The translations under genes and the position numbers were made by a program. A stretch of DNA of 64,000 nucleotides from NCBI RefSeq assembly GCF_014197015.1, contig NZ_JACIET010000001.1:434001-498000 (forward strand), given 5' to 3'. How positions within the stretch are numbered: the stretch's first letter is position 1; each line of letters begins with the position of its first letter. Shown here piece after piece: positions 27,565 through 36,297 of this stretch. This stretch comes from Niveibacterium umoris. Its GTDB lineage: Bacteria; Pseudomonadota; Gammaproteobacteria; Burkholderiales; Rhodocyclaceae. The notes beneath the pieces are model-generated. The model was given only the letters and a program-made list of their open reading frames with translations. It searched no databases and was not told where the DNA came from.

Positions 27565-28170
27565 TTATTTCGCCTTCTGGCTCGGACGCACGCCGAACCA
27601 CCACACGACGCAGGTGGTCGCGAGGTAGAGCAGGGTGTCGATGATGGATTTGACCAGCGTCGCCGCCTGTATCGGGTCGATCACGCTGTTGCCGTTGGGG
27701 GCTGCGAGGGTGCGCGCCCAGGCGAACATCACCGTGGCGACAATGACGAGGTAGATGGTCAGGAACGGGCGGATCATGCCGCGCACAAAGTCGACCAGCG
27801 TCATCATGATGCGCGCGAACTTGCTCCTGGACTGCGCCTTCGGGTCGAGGTAGGTGGCACGGTCGGCGTCGATGCTGGCTACGTAGGCCTTGGCGGCAGC
27901 CTCGTCGGCGCGCGCTTGCGCTTCCAGTTCGGCGCTGCGGACCTGCGCCTCGGCCTGTTCCTCGGCGACCTTCTCGGTCGCCTGCGCGGCGCGGTTGGCC
28001 TTCTCGACATCCATTTGTGCAAGCAGTCGGGCGTGTTCGTTGTTGATCTTCACGAGTTCCAGATCCTGCTGCTTGGCCTTGTAATCGAAATAGCGCTGGA
28101 ACAGCACGCCGATCAGGCCGGTGGCGCCACCACTGAAGATGACGCCGAGGAAAGACATGAGTGCGGCCAT
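27565..28170 (-). CDS. Holin-like membrane protein with coiled coil
   Basis: This 201-residue protein has one N-terminal hydrophobic segment (about 4-24) and an Ala/Glu-rich coiled coil (about 30-100). Two membrane segments follow near 127-150 and 172-192. It follows a GH19 lysin gene by 9 bp, the arrangement of phage lysis cassettes, and resembles prophage-encoded '3TM holin' type proteins. The holin role comes from context and topology. The long coiled coil is more than a simple holin needs. Confidence 0.6.
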   Translation of the reverse strand: MAALMSFLGVIFSGGATGLIGVLFQRYFDYKAKQQDLELVKINNEHARLLAQMDVEKANRAAQATEKVAEEQAEAQVRSAELEAQARADEAAAKAYVASIDADRATYLDPKAQSRSKFARIMMTLVDFVRGMIRPFLTIYLVIVATVMFAWARTLAAPNGNSVIDPIQAATLVKSIIDTLLYLATTCVVWWFGVRPSQKAK

Positions 28171-28179
28171 GGGGGTCTC

Positions 28180-28776
28180 CTAGTCCAGCAACGACGAAAA
28201 GGCGGTCGCGAACAGGGCCTGGCGGTCGGCCAGCCCGTTGATACCGCCATTGATCCGGCGTGTGAGGGTTACGAAATCGTGCTTGTCGGCGTACAGGTTG
28301 AGCTTGTGCAACTTCCAGTACAGGCCGGCGCTCAAGGCCGCCCACATCGGTCGCTCCAGTGCCTCGGGGTCGTCTTCGAAGTCCGGCACATCCGGCAAGT
28401 CATTGGCGTTGCTGACGCCTTCCTTCAGCGCTTCGCGCATGCGCTGGGTGGTGATGTGGTAATTGACGCGGCCGGTGACCTGGATCAGCCCACGGCCCAT
28501 GTAGCGTTTGCCGTCGCCGGGGCGGAAATTGCCCAGCGATTTGGCGAGTGGTGTGCCGTATTCATAGCGCTTCTGTTGCGCAGTCGGACCCCAGATTTCG
28601 CGTGTGTAGCGAAGGCGCCCGGATTCGTGGCCAACCTGGGCGAGGAAGCAGGCGAGGCGGTTATGGTCCTCGTCCACATCGCACAGGCGCGCCGCCGCCT
28701 GCAGGTGCGGCAGCCACATCTCGGCCCGGTCGGCCTTGCAGGCGTAGATGTTCGCGATCTGTCGGGCAGTCAGCAT
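28180..28776 (-). CDS. Glycoside hydrolase family 19 lysozyme/endolysin
   Basis: This peptidoglycan- or chitin-cleaving enzyme is of the phage endolysin type. The start at 28776 gives 198 residues beginning MLTARQIANIYACKADRAEMW, with an AGAGGA site 11 bp upstream. An alternative ATG at 28809 lacks one. GH19 features are present: the catalytic Glu in GHESGRLRYTREIW, then YMGRGLIQVTGRVNYH and TRRINGGINGL. There is no signal peptide, so export would need the holin-like partner just downstream. No other phage genes flank the pair. Confidence 0.85.
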   Translation of the reverse strand: MLTARQIANIYACKADRAEMWLPHLQAAARLCDVDEDHNRLACFLAQVGHESGRLRYTREIWGPTAQQKRYEYGTPLAKSLGNFRPGDGKRYMGRGLIQVTGRVNYHITTQRMREALKEGVSNANDLPDVPDFEDDPEALERPMWAALSAGLYWKLHKLNLYADKHDFVTLTRRINGGINGLADRQALFATAFSSLLD

Positions 28777-28998
28777 GGCATCGGCGATCCTCTCGAACGG
28801 GCGACGCATGGTTGCGCGGTGGCGCGCACAACGGCGGAGTCCAGTTGAAGTGATAGACGCAGATCGCGCCGGATGCAATGAATGTATTCGTCGCCTTCGC
28901 GGCATCCGATGCGCGCCGCTCGGACGTGATCGGCGCGCCGTTGGTGCTGGCCGTGGCGGCGATCGCTGCGGCGTTCGGCAATTGGGGCGAGATGCGTG

Positions 28999-29613
28999 TT
29001 ACGAGTGCCGCAGGCCGCGGAAGAAGATCTCGGTCAGCCACGGCGCAAGCCGGGCGAGGTCGTAATCGGCGTCGGTGACCCAGTCGTGCATGATGCCGCC
29101 GACGAAGGCGGTCAGGGCGATCGCGCCGTCGGCGGCGTCAAGCTTGGGTGAGACCTGGCCGCGTGCAATGGCCACTTTCAGCACCGATTCGATCTGGCAG
29201 CGGCAGCGGCGCTTGTTCTCTTCTTCCCTTGCCAGATATTCGGCGAATTCCGCGCCGCCATCGAAGCCGCGGAACAGGATCTCCAGGACCGAACGCATCC
29301 GGGTGTCGGTGGCCACCATCATCAGGATGTCGCGCGCCTGGCGTTCAAGCGCGCCGAGCGGATCTTCGCCCGGGTCTGCAGCCAGCGTATCGAGCATGGT
29401 TTCCATCGGCGAGGTGGCCCGATCGCAGACCGCCTCGAAAATCTCGGCCTTGTTCTTGAAATGCCAATACACGGCGCCACGGGTGACGCCCGCCGCGCGC
29501 GCGATCAGGTCGAGCGTGGTCGATGCAACGCCCTTTTCGCAGAAAAGTGTCTCGGCCGCGTCCAGCAGTTGTTCGCGGGTGGCTTCGGCTTGTTCTTTGG
29601 TTCGTCTGACCAT
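28999..29613 (-). CDS. TetR-family repressor (AcrR/TtgR-like) of the divergent RND pump
   Basis: The start at 29613 gives 204 residues: MVRRTKEQAEATREQLLDAAETLFCEKG, then the HTH TTLDLIARAAGVTRGAVYWHFKNKAEIF at about 27-55. This is the typical N-terminal domain of AcrR/TtgR/MexZ-type regulators. The C-terminal ligand domain is helical, with CRCQIESVL in the middle. It is transcribed away from the pump operon, with an AcrR-type operator in between, and so very probably represses the pump and itself and is released by pump substrates. The 220-bp gap between it and the lysin gene holds nothing I can support. Confidence 0.92.
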   Translation of the reverse strand: MVRRTKEQAEATREQLLDAAETLFCEKGVASTTLDLIARAAGVTRGAVYWHFKNKAEIFEAVCDRATSPMETMLDTLAADPGEDPLGALERQARDILMMVATDTRMRSVLEILFRGFDGGAEFAEYLAREEENKRRCRCQIESVLKVAIARGQVSPKLDAADGAIALTAFVGGIMHDWVTDADYDLARLAPWLTEIFFRGLRHS

Positions 29614-29711
29614 GATGGCGGTGATTGTAATGTGCGGCGATTGAAACCCGGCCTCGCTAAGCTGCAAGCGTGCAGTTGGCGGTGCCCGACACAAAACGAC
29701 ACGATCCGATA

Positions 29712-29741
29712 TTTACAAACATTCGTGTATGTATCTAAAAT
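29712..29741 (+). promoter_or_regulatory. Promoter of the acrAB-oprM-type operon
   Basis: TTTACA (29712-29717, 5/6 to -35) and TAAAAT (29736-29741, 5/6 to -10) are spaced by 18 bp. The predicted start is near 29748, leaving a ~70-nt leader before the adaptor ATG. Confidence 0.7.
29714..29737. promoter_or_regulatory. AcrR/TtgR-type operator overlapping the pump promoter
   Basis: The half-sites TACAAACATT and GTATGTATCTA form an imperfect palindrome. By eye it matches about 20 of 24 positions of the E. coli AcrR box as I recall it, and it shares TATTTACAAACA with the TtgR operator. It fills the spacer between the -35 and -10 of the pump promoter, the right place for a TetR-family repressor. 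Confidence 0.8.
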
Positions 29742-29816
29742 CCGCCTCCAGTGTCAATCCATGTTCGCCCTAATAGAACCGGGCGGTGCGCTCTACCCCA
29801 AGCAGAGGACCCCGAG

Positions 29817-31031
29817 ATGAATCCCTCCAGAAACCAAATTCCATCGGCGCGCGGCGTGCTCGCGCTTGCAGTGCTTTCCGTCGTCCTTGTCGCATGCGGC
29901 AAGCAGGGTGGCCAGCAAGGCCACGGTGGCATGCCGCCGGCCGATGTCGCGGTGGCCACGGTTGCCTTGCGCGATGTGCCGGTCGATTTCGAGTATGTAG
30001 GCCAGGTCGCAGGTTCGCGCGAGATCGAGGTGCGGGCGCGGGTCACCGGCATCATCGAAAAGCGTCTGTATGAAGAAGGCAGCCTGCTCAAGGCCGGGCA
30101 ACCGATGTTTCTGATCGACCAGGCGCCGTTCCGCGCGCGCGTGGCTTCTGCCGAAGCGGCGCTGACGCAGGCGCAGGCGCGCCTGAAGCAGGCGGAACGC
30201 GAGTACAACCGTATCAAGCCGCTGGCCGCGGAACAGGCCGTGAGCCAGAAGGATGCGGATGACGCCGCTTCGGCCTTCGAACTGGCGCGGGCGGCGGTGA
30301 AGTCGGCCGAGGCGGATTTGACGACAGCGCGCATCGACCTGGGTTACACCGAAGTCCGCGCACCGCTCGGCGGTGTCGCCGGGCGCGCGCTGAAGGTGGA
30401 GGGCGGTCTTGCTGCTGCTGGCGGCGACAGCCTGCTCGCGACGCTGGCGCAGACCGATCCGGCGCATGTGAACTACGGCGTGGGCGAGGAAGAAGCACTG
30501 CGCCTGCGCGACGAAGCCGCCAACGGCAAGCTGGTGCTGCCGAAGGATGGTTTTGCGGTGAAGCTGAAGCTCTCCGACGGCTCGATGCTCGATCGTGTGG
30601 GGCGCATCGATTTCCGCGATTACAAGGCCGATTCGAACACCGGCAGCTTTGCCGCGCGTGCGAGCGTGCCGAACGCCGATGGCAAGCTGGCGCCAGGCCA
30701 GTTCGTGCGCGTGATCCTGAGTGGTGCGACGCGGCCGCAGGCGGTGGTGCTGCCGCAGCGCGCGGTGCTGGATTCGCCCAATGGCAAGTACGTCTATGTG
30801 GTGGGCCAGGGCAAGGAAGGCGCGACGATCGCGCAGCCGCGCCCGGTGCAGGTGGGTGAGTGGGTCAAGCTCGACGGTGATCTGGCGAATGCCTGGGTGA
30901 TCCGCGACGGCCTCAAGCCGGGTGATCAAGTCATCGTCGATGGCACCGCCCGTATCTTCTTCCCCGGCGCGCCGATCAAGGTTGGCGGCGCAGCGCCGGC
31001 AGCCCAATCCGCCCCCGCTGGCAAGCACTGA
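29817..31031 (+). CDS. RND periplasmic adaptor lipoprotein (AcrA/MexA-like)
   Basis: The ATG at 29817 gives 404 residues with a lipoprotein signal: ...LALAVLSVVLVAC, lipobox Cys at about 24. The lipoyl half-motif VEVRARVTGIIEKRLYEEGSLLKAGQPMFLID-type region, an alpha hairpin (about 105-170), YTEVRAPLGGVAGRA and the beta-barrel follow in AcrA order. It is anchored in the inner membrane and bridges permease to channel. It is the first gene of a three-gene operon, with 17 bp to the permease gene. Confidence 0.93.
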   Translation: MNPSRNQIPSARGVLALAVLSVVLVACGKQGGQQGHGGMPPADVAVATVALRDVPVDFEYVGQVAGSREIEVRARVTGIIEKRLYEEGSLLKAGQPMFLIDQAPFRARVASAEAALTQAQARLKQAEREYNRIKPLAAEQAVSQKDADDAASAFELARAAVKSAEADLTTARIDLGYTEVRAPLGGVAGRALKVEGGLAAAGGDSLLATLAQTDPAHVNYGVGEEEALRLRDEAANGKLVLPKDGFAVKLKLSDGSMLDRVGRIDFRDYKADSNTGSFAARASVPNADGKLAPGQFVRVILSGATRPQAVVLPQRAVLDSPNGKYVYVVGQGKEGATIAQPRPVQVGEWVKLDGDLANAWVIRDGLKPGDQVIVDGTARIFFPGAPIKVGGAAPAAQSAPAGKH

Positions 31032-31048
31032 GCCGGAGGCAAGCAGCC

Positions 31049-34000
31049 ATGTTCTCCCGATTCTTCATAGATAGGCCGATCTTCGCCTTCGTCATCTCCA
31101 TCTTCATGGTGTTGGCGGGCCTGGCGGCCATGCGCAGTCTGCCGATTGCGCAATACCCCGAGATCGCACCACCTGTAGTGCAGGTGACTGCGGTTTACCC
31201 CGGCGCCTCGGCCAACGTGCTTGAGCAGACCGTCGCTGCGACGCTGGAAAACGCCATCAACGGCGTCGAAGGCATGATGTACATGCAGTCGACCTCGACC
31301 TCCAGCGGCGTGATGACGATTGCAGTGACCTTCGAGATCGGCACCAACGTCGATCAGGCGGCGCTCAACGTCAATAACCGCGTCAAGCAGGTTGAAGCCA
31401 AGCTGCCGCTGGAAGTACGGCGCCAGGGCGTGACGGTGGAGAAGGGCTCTTCGTCCTTCCTGCAGGTGCTCGCGTTCTACTCGCCAGATGGCCGTTACGA
31501 CGATCTCTACACCTCCAACTACGTCACCCTGAACGTGCTCGATGCGTTGAAGCGCATCCCGGGTACGACCAACGTGCAGATCTTCGGCGCGAAGGATTAC
31601 GCGATGCGCGTGTGGATCCGCCCGGATCGCATGACGCAGCTCAAGGTGACGGTGGCGGACATCGCTGCGGCCTTGAACGAGCAGAACGCTCAGTTCGCGG
31701 CCGGGAAGGTGGGTCAGGCGCCGACAGGTGGCGGGCAGGAAATGGTCTATACCGTGACCACCAAGGGCCGGCTGTCGAGCGTCGAAGAGTTCGAAAACAT
31801 CATCGTGCGTGCCAATCCGGACGGCTCCTCGCTGCGTCTGAAGGATGTCGCACGCGTCGAACTGGGCTCGAAGGACTACGACTTCATCGGCCGCATCAAC
31901 GGCCATCCGGCAACCCTCGTCGGCATCTTCCTGCAGCCTGGTGCCAACGCACTGGATGTGGCGGCGGAGGTGAAGAAGACCGTGTCCGGCATGTCGGACC
32001 GCTTCCCGCAAGGCTTTACCTACAGCGTTCCTTACGACACCACGCGCTTTGTTGAAGTCTCGATCCGCGAAGTGCTCAAGACGCTTGGCGAAGCAATGGT
32101 GCTGGTGTTCCTTGTCGTCTTCCTGTTCCTGCAGAACTGGCGTGCGACGCTGATCCCGACGCTGGCGGTGCCGGTATCGCTGATCGGCACCTTCGCCGGC
32201 CTGCATCTGCTCGGCTATTCGATCAACACGCTGACGCTGTTCGGCATGGTGCTGTCGATCGGTATCGTCGTCGATGATGCGATCGTGGTGCTCGAAAACG
32301 TCGAACGGATCATGCACGAGGAAGGGCTGCACGCCCGCGAGGCGGCGATCCAGGCGATGAAGGAAGTGACTGGCCCGGTCATCGCGATCGTGCTGGTGTT
32401 GTGTTCGGTGTTCGTGCCGATTGCCTTCCTGGGTGGCCTGACCGGCGAGTTGTTCCGTCAGTTCGCGATCACGATTTCGATCTCGGTCACGCTGTCGGGG
32501 ATCATCGCACTGACGATGACGCCAGCACTGTGCGTGCTGATTCTCAAGCATGAGCACAAGCAGACCAACCCGTTCTTCCTGCGCTTCAACGACTGGTTCC
32601 ACCGTGCCACCGGCCGCTACATCGGCGGTGTGACCTGGGTGATCCGTCGCTCGGGCATCGGTGCGGCGCTGTTCCTCGGCATGGTTGCGGTGACGGCGGG
32701 GCTGTGGAAGTTCACGCCGGGCTCGCTGGTGCCGGACGAGGACCAGGGCTTCTACATCTCGGCGGTGTTCCTGCCGGACGGCGCATCGCTTGAGCGCACC
32801 GACAAGGTCGTCAAGCAGGTCATCGACGCGGTGAAATCCAACCCGGCCAACCAGGACGTCGTGGCCTTCACGGGTTTCGACTTCATCGGTGGCGGCTACA
32901 AGAACAGTGCCGCGACGCTCTTCGTCACCCAGAAGCATTGGGACGAGCGCAACGTGCCGGTGACCGCCCTGGTGGGCGAGCTGTATGCCAAGACCGCGGG
33001 CATCAAGGAGGCGCTTGTGCTGGCCTTCCCGCCGCCGGCGATCTTTGGCCTGGGCAGCACGGGTGGCTTCGAGTTCTACATCCAGAACCGTGGTGACGGT
33101 GGCTCGAAGAAGATGGCCGAAGTCGTTGGCGCGTTCCAGGCCGCGGCTTCGCAGAGCAAGATCCTCGCTGGCGTGCAGACGCTGTGGCGCGCCAACTCGC
33201 CGCAGCTGTACGTGGATGTGGACCGCAACAAGGCCAAGGCGCTGGGCGTGAATATCGACGACGCGTTCAACACGCTCGCGGCGTCGATGGGCACTTACTA
33301 CGTCAATGACTTCAACAAGTCCGGGCGTGCCTGGCAGGTGCTGATGTCGGCCGATTCGAGCTATCGCAAGCGGCCGGACGACATCGGGCGCATCTATGTG
33401 AAGAGCAGCAAGGGCGGGATGGTGCCGCTGTCTGCCTTCGCCCACGTCGACTACACCGCCGGCCCCGATCTGCTGGAGCGCTACAACAACCTGCCGGCCG
33501 TGAAGCTGCTCGGCAACGCCGCACCGGGCTACAGCTCGGGCCAGGCCATCGCCGAGGTTGAGCGGATCGCAAAGGAAGTGCTGCCGCCGGAATTCAGCTA
33601 CGACTGGACGGGTTCGTCCTACCAGGAGAAGCGGTCTTCGGGTACCTCCGGCCTTGCGCTGGGCATGGCGGTGGTGATGGTGTTCCTGATCCTGTCGGCT
33701 CTGTACGAGAAATGGTCGCTGCCGCTGTCGGTGCTGCTGGCACTGCCGTTCGGCACCTTCGGTGCGCTGGCTGCGGTGTGGCTGCGCGGCTTCACGAACG
33801 ATGTGTACTTCCAGATCGGTCTCGTAACGCTGCTGGGGCTTGCGGCCAAGAACGCGATCCTGATCGTCGAGTACGCCTTGCTGAAGAACCAGGAGGGCTT
33901 CCCGCCCGCCGCGGCAGCGATCGAAGCGGCACGCCTGCGCTTCCGCCCGATCATCATGACCTCGCTGGCCTTCATTCTCGGTGTGCTGCCGTTGGCAATC

Positions 34001-34210
34001 TCGCACGGTGCTGGCGCCGGGGCGCGGCAGAGCGTGGGTACCGGGGTGATGGGCGGCATGCTGGCGGCCACCTTCCTCGCGGTGTTCTTCGTGCCGCTGT
34101 TCTACAAACTCGTGATCGACCGCCGCCTGAAGACGCCGGACGATGAACTGATTGCACCCCCGCATCACCCGCTCGCCGAACTGGAGCAGGAAGGGAAGAG
34201 CCATGACTGA
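31049..34210 (+). CDS. RND multidrug efflux permease (AcrB/MexB-like)
   Basis: This 1,053-residue HAE1 antiporter has the AcrB N-terminus MFSRFFIDRPIFAFVISI and periplasmic porter domains. TM4 carries the proton-relay Asp pair in LSIGIVVDDAIVVLENVERIM, and TM10-12 include GLAAKNAILIVEYA. Its full length and intact motifs mean it should be functional. A GGAGG site precedes the ATG at 31049. It overlaps the channel gene by 8 bp. Confidence 0.95.
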   Translation: MFSRFFIDRPIFAFVISIFMVLAGLAAMRSLPIAQYPEIAPPVVQVTAVYPGASANVLEQTVAATLENAINGVEGMMYMQSTSTSSGVMTIAVTFEIGTNVDQAALNVNNRVKQVEAKLPLEVRRQGVTVEKGSSSFLQVLAFYSPDGRYDDLYTSNYVTLNVLDALKRIPGTTNVQIFGAKDYAMRVWIRPDRMTQLKVTVADIAAALNEQNAQFAAGKVGQAPTGGGQEMVYTVTTKGRLSSVEEFENIIVRANPDGSSLRLKDVARVELGSKDYDFIGRINGHPATLVGIFLQPGANALDVAAEVKKTVSGMSDRFPQGFTYSVPYDTTRFVEVSIREVLKTLGEAMVLVFLVVFLFLQNWRATLIPTLAVPVSLIGTFAGLHLLGYSINTLTLFGMVLSIGIVVDDAIVVLENVERIMHEEGLHAREAAIQAMKEVTGPVIAIVLVLCSVFVPIAFLGGLTGELFRQFAITISISVTLSGIIALTMTPALCVLILKHEHKQTNPFFLRFNDWFHRATGRYIGGVTWVIRRSGIGAALFLGMVAVTAGLWKFTPGSLVPDEDQGFYISAVFLPDGASLERTDKVVKQVIDAVKSNPANQDVVAFTGFDFIGGGYKNSAATLFVTQKHWDERNVPVTALVGELYAKTAGIKEALVLAFPPPAIFGLGSTGGFEFYIQNRGDGGSKKMAEVVGAFQAAASQSKILAGVQTLWRANSPQLYVDVDRNKAKALGVNIDDAFNTLAASMGTYYVNDFNKSGRAWQVLMSADSSYRKRPDDIGRIYVKSSKGGMVPLSAFAHVDYTAGPDLLERYNNLPAVKLLGNAAPGYSSGQAIAEVERIAKEVLPPEFSYDWTGSSYQEKRSSGTSGLALGMAVVMVFLILSALYEKWSLPLSVLLALPFGTFGALAAVWLRGFTNDVYFQIGLVTLLGLAAKNAILIVEYALLKNQEGFPPAAAAIEAARLRFRPIIMTSLAFILGVLPLAISHGAGAGARQSVGTGVMGGMLAATFLAVFFVPLFYKLVIDRRLKTPDDELIAPPHHPLAELEQEGKSHD

Positions 34211-35630
34211 ACGAAACAACAACGCTGACGCAATGCGCCCTGGCCGCTTTGCGCTGACGCTGGCTGCCGCCCTGGTGCTGGCCGCCTGCGCCGGTACGCC
34301 GAAGGCACCGCCGCAAATGGACTTGCCCAAGGCGGCCGAGCAAACCGCACCCGCCGCGATCACCGAGTGGTGGCATAGCTTCGCTGACCCGGTGCTGGAC
34401 GCCTATGTCGCCGAAGCGCTCGCGCACAACAGCGACGTCGAACTGGCCGCCGCCCGCGTGCGCCAGTCGCGCGGTGCGCTGGCCGCGGCGCGTACGAACC
34501 TGCTGCCGACGGTGGATGTAGGTGTCACCGGCGCACGGGTGCGGACCTCCGACGACACGCGCCAAGCGGGGCAGCCGCGCTATGCGAACAACTTCAGCGC
34601 CGGCTTCACCGTGGCTTACGAGATCGACCTCTTTGGCCGCCTCGCCGCCGAACGTGAGGTGGCGGCGCAGAACCTGGCTGCGAGCCAGTACGGCCACGAG
34701 GTCACCCGCAGCGCGACTGCGGCGCAAACCGCGCGCGCCTATTTCACGCTGCTGGCCCTGGATGCCGACGAGCGGCTGTACGCCGGCGAGCTGAAAACCC
34801 GCGATGAGCTGCTGGCTCTGCAGAAGCGGCGCTTCGATGCCGGCGTGATCGGCGCCTACGCCTATGCGCTGGTGGAAGCGGAGCGGGCCAGCGTCGCTGC
34901 CGCGCTGCCGAAGATCCGTGCCGCACGCGAGCAGGCTGAAGTGGCGCTGTCGCTGCTGCTCGGCCGCAGCCCGCGCGAACTGGCCGAGCGCCTGCCGGAA
35001 CGTGGCAGCCCGGTGGATGTGCTGGTGCGCGCACCGGAGATCCCCGCCGGCTTGCACGCCGAACTGCTGCAGCGCCGCCCCGACGTACGCGCGGCCGAGG
35101 CGCAACTTGCCGCCGCGAGTGCCAACGTCGAAGCGGCGCGCGCGCGCTGGTTTCCGTCGATCAGCCTGACCGGCTTCTTTGGCGGTGCGAGCACCTCGTT
35201 GTCCGACGTTCTGGACGGCGCGGCGCGCAGCTGGAACGTGGCCGGCGCGATTGCGCAGCCGCTGGTTGGGCTTGCACGCGTGTCGGCCGATGTGGATCAG
35301 GCCAAGGCTCAGCGTGATCAGGCGGAGCTTACCTACCGCCAGGCGGCACGGCAGGCTTACGCCGATGCCTTGTCATCACTGTCTGCGGCACGCGGCGCAC
35401 GCGATGCGCTGCAGGCCACCGAAACCCTGCGCGACAGCCGTACCCGCGTGTATGAACTGGCAGCGAAGACCTTCGGGGCCGGGCAGACCAGCCGCCTCGA
35501 CCTGCTGGATGCGGAGCGGGAGCGGCTGGAATCGGAACGCCAGCTCGTCACCGCGCGGCGTGATCGTCTGACGTCGCTGGTCGACGTCTACCAGTCGCTC
35601 GGCGGCGGCTGGCAGGCGCCCGGCGGTTAA
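34203..35630 (+). CDS. Outer-membrane efflux lipoprotein (OprM/NodT family)
   Basis: The ATG at 34203 lies within the end of the permease gene. The 475-residue product has a lipoprotein signal ending LAAALVLAACAG. The repeated TolC-family halves follow: WWHSFADPVLDAYVAEALAHNSDVELAAARVRQ, then ...LLQRRPDVRAAEAQLAAASANVEAARARWFPS, typical of OprM. It completes the tripartite pump. It may also serve the other two exporters in the window, which lack a channel gene. Confidence 0.94.
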   Translation: MTERNNNADAMRPGRFALTLAAALVLAACAGTPKAPPQMDLPKAAEQTAPAAITEWWHSFADPVLDAYVAEALAHNSDVELAAARVRQSRGALAAARTNLLPTVDVGVTGARVRTSDDTRQAGQPRYANNFSAGFTVAYEIDLFGRLAAEREVAAQNLAASQYGHEVTRSATAAQTARAYFTLLALDADERLYAGELKTRDELLALQKRRFDAGVIGAYAYALVEAERASVAAALPKIRAAREQAEVALSLLLGRSPRELAERLPERGSPVDVLVRAPEIPAGLHAELLQRRPDVRAAEAQLAAASANVEAARARWFPSISLTGFFGGASTSLSDVLDGAARSWNVAGAIAQPLVGLARVSADVDQAKAQRDQAELTYRQAARQAYADALSSLSAARGARDALQATETLRDSRTRVYELAAKTFGAGQTSRLDLLDAERERLESERQLVTARRDRLTSLVDVYQSLGGGWQAPGG

Positions 35631-35658
35631 ACCGGGCAGGGCGTAGTGCGGGGGCCGC

Positions 35659-36117
35659 TCAGGCTGGCGCCCGCACGCGCACCACGAACACCGAACATTC
35701 CACCTTGCGCGCGACGCGTTCGGCAACCGAACCCAGTACCCAGCGCTGGATACCGCGGCGGCCGTGCGAACCGATCACGACCAGGTCGACGCCGTTGGCG
35801 GTCACTGCGTCGGCGATCTGGTCGTCGGCGCGCAGGCTGTCCGATTCGAGCAGCAGGGTTTCGATGCGCAGGTGAGGGCGGTCGAGGTGCTTGCGGGCCG
35901 CTGCGAGCACCGCTTCCCCTTCAGCGCGCCAGACTCGCTGAACATCGACGCGCGAACCGAAGGGCTCGCCGCCGTGGCGGGCGGGCAGAAGGTTTTCGTC
36001 CAGCGCGTGGGCGACGATCAGCAGCGCTTCATGCGTAATGGCGAGTCCGGCAGCAACATCCAGCGTGTGGGCCGATGCGTCGCTGCCGTCGATGGCAACC
36101 AGAATCTTGTGGAACAT
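35659..36117 (-). CDS. Universal stress protein, UspA family
   Basis: This 152-residue cytoplasmic protein starts MFHKILVAIDGSDASAH. The ATP-binding motif is complete (GSHGRRGIQRW...GSVAERV), so it is probably an ATP-binding class Usp. It is convergent with the pump operon (28 bp gap) and divergent from the binding-protein gene. The 180-bp upstream gap shows no operator that I can recognise. Confidence 0.92.
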   Translation of the reverse strand: MFHKILVAIDGSDASAHTLDVAAGLAITHEALLIVAHALDENLLPARHGGEPFGSRVDVQRVWRAEGEAVLAAARKHLDRPHLRIETLLLESDSLRADDQIADAVTANGVDLVVIGSHGRRGIQRWVLGSVAERVARKVECSVFVVRVRAPA

Positions 36118-36297
36118 GGTCTTTCTCCAGACGGACTAGCATCGCGAGATGGCCGTTATGCGGCCGCCGCGACAGGTTTCATGATGAATGTGTACCCTCC
36201 TGGGCGCATTGCTTTGGCGCAAACAGGCTCCGGCCCCTTCAGGGCGGGCGCTTTGTCGCCGTAGTTATTGGGGTGATTCGCAGAATGAGGTTCGCCG

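Noticed and set aside
28810..28998. A possible small gene between the lysin and TetR genes
   Set aside because: Short frames exist but have no ribosome site and no conserved-looking product. It is treated as non-coding.
30926..34363. A 1,145-codon open frame on the minus strand opposite the AcrB-like gene
   Set aside because: It mirrors a fully conserved RND permease. Its composition (His/Arg/Gln-rich) and lack of any recognised domain mark it as a shadow of high-GC codon bias.
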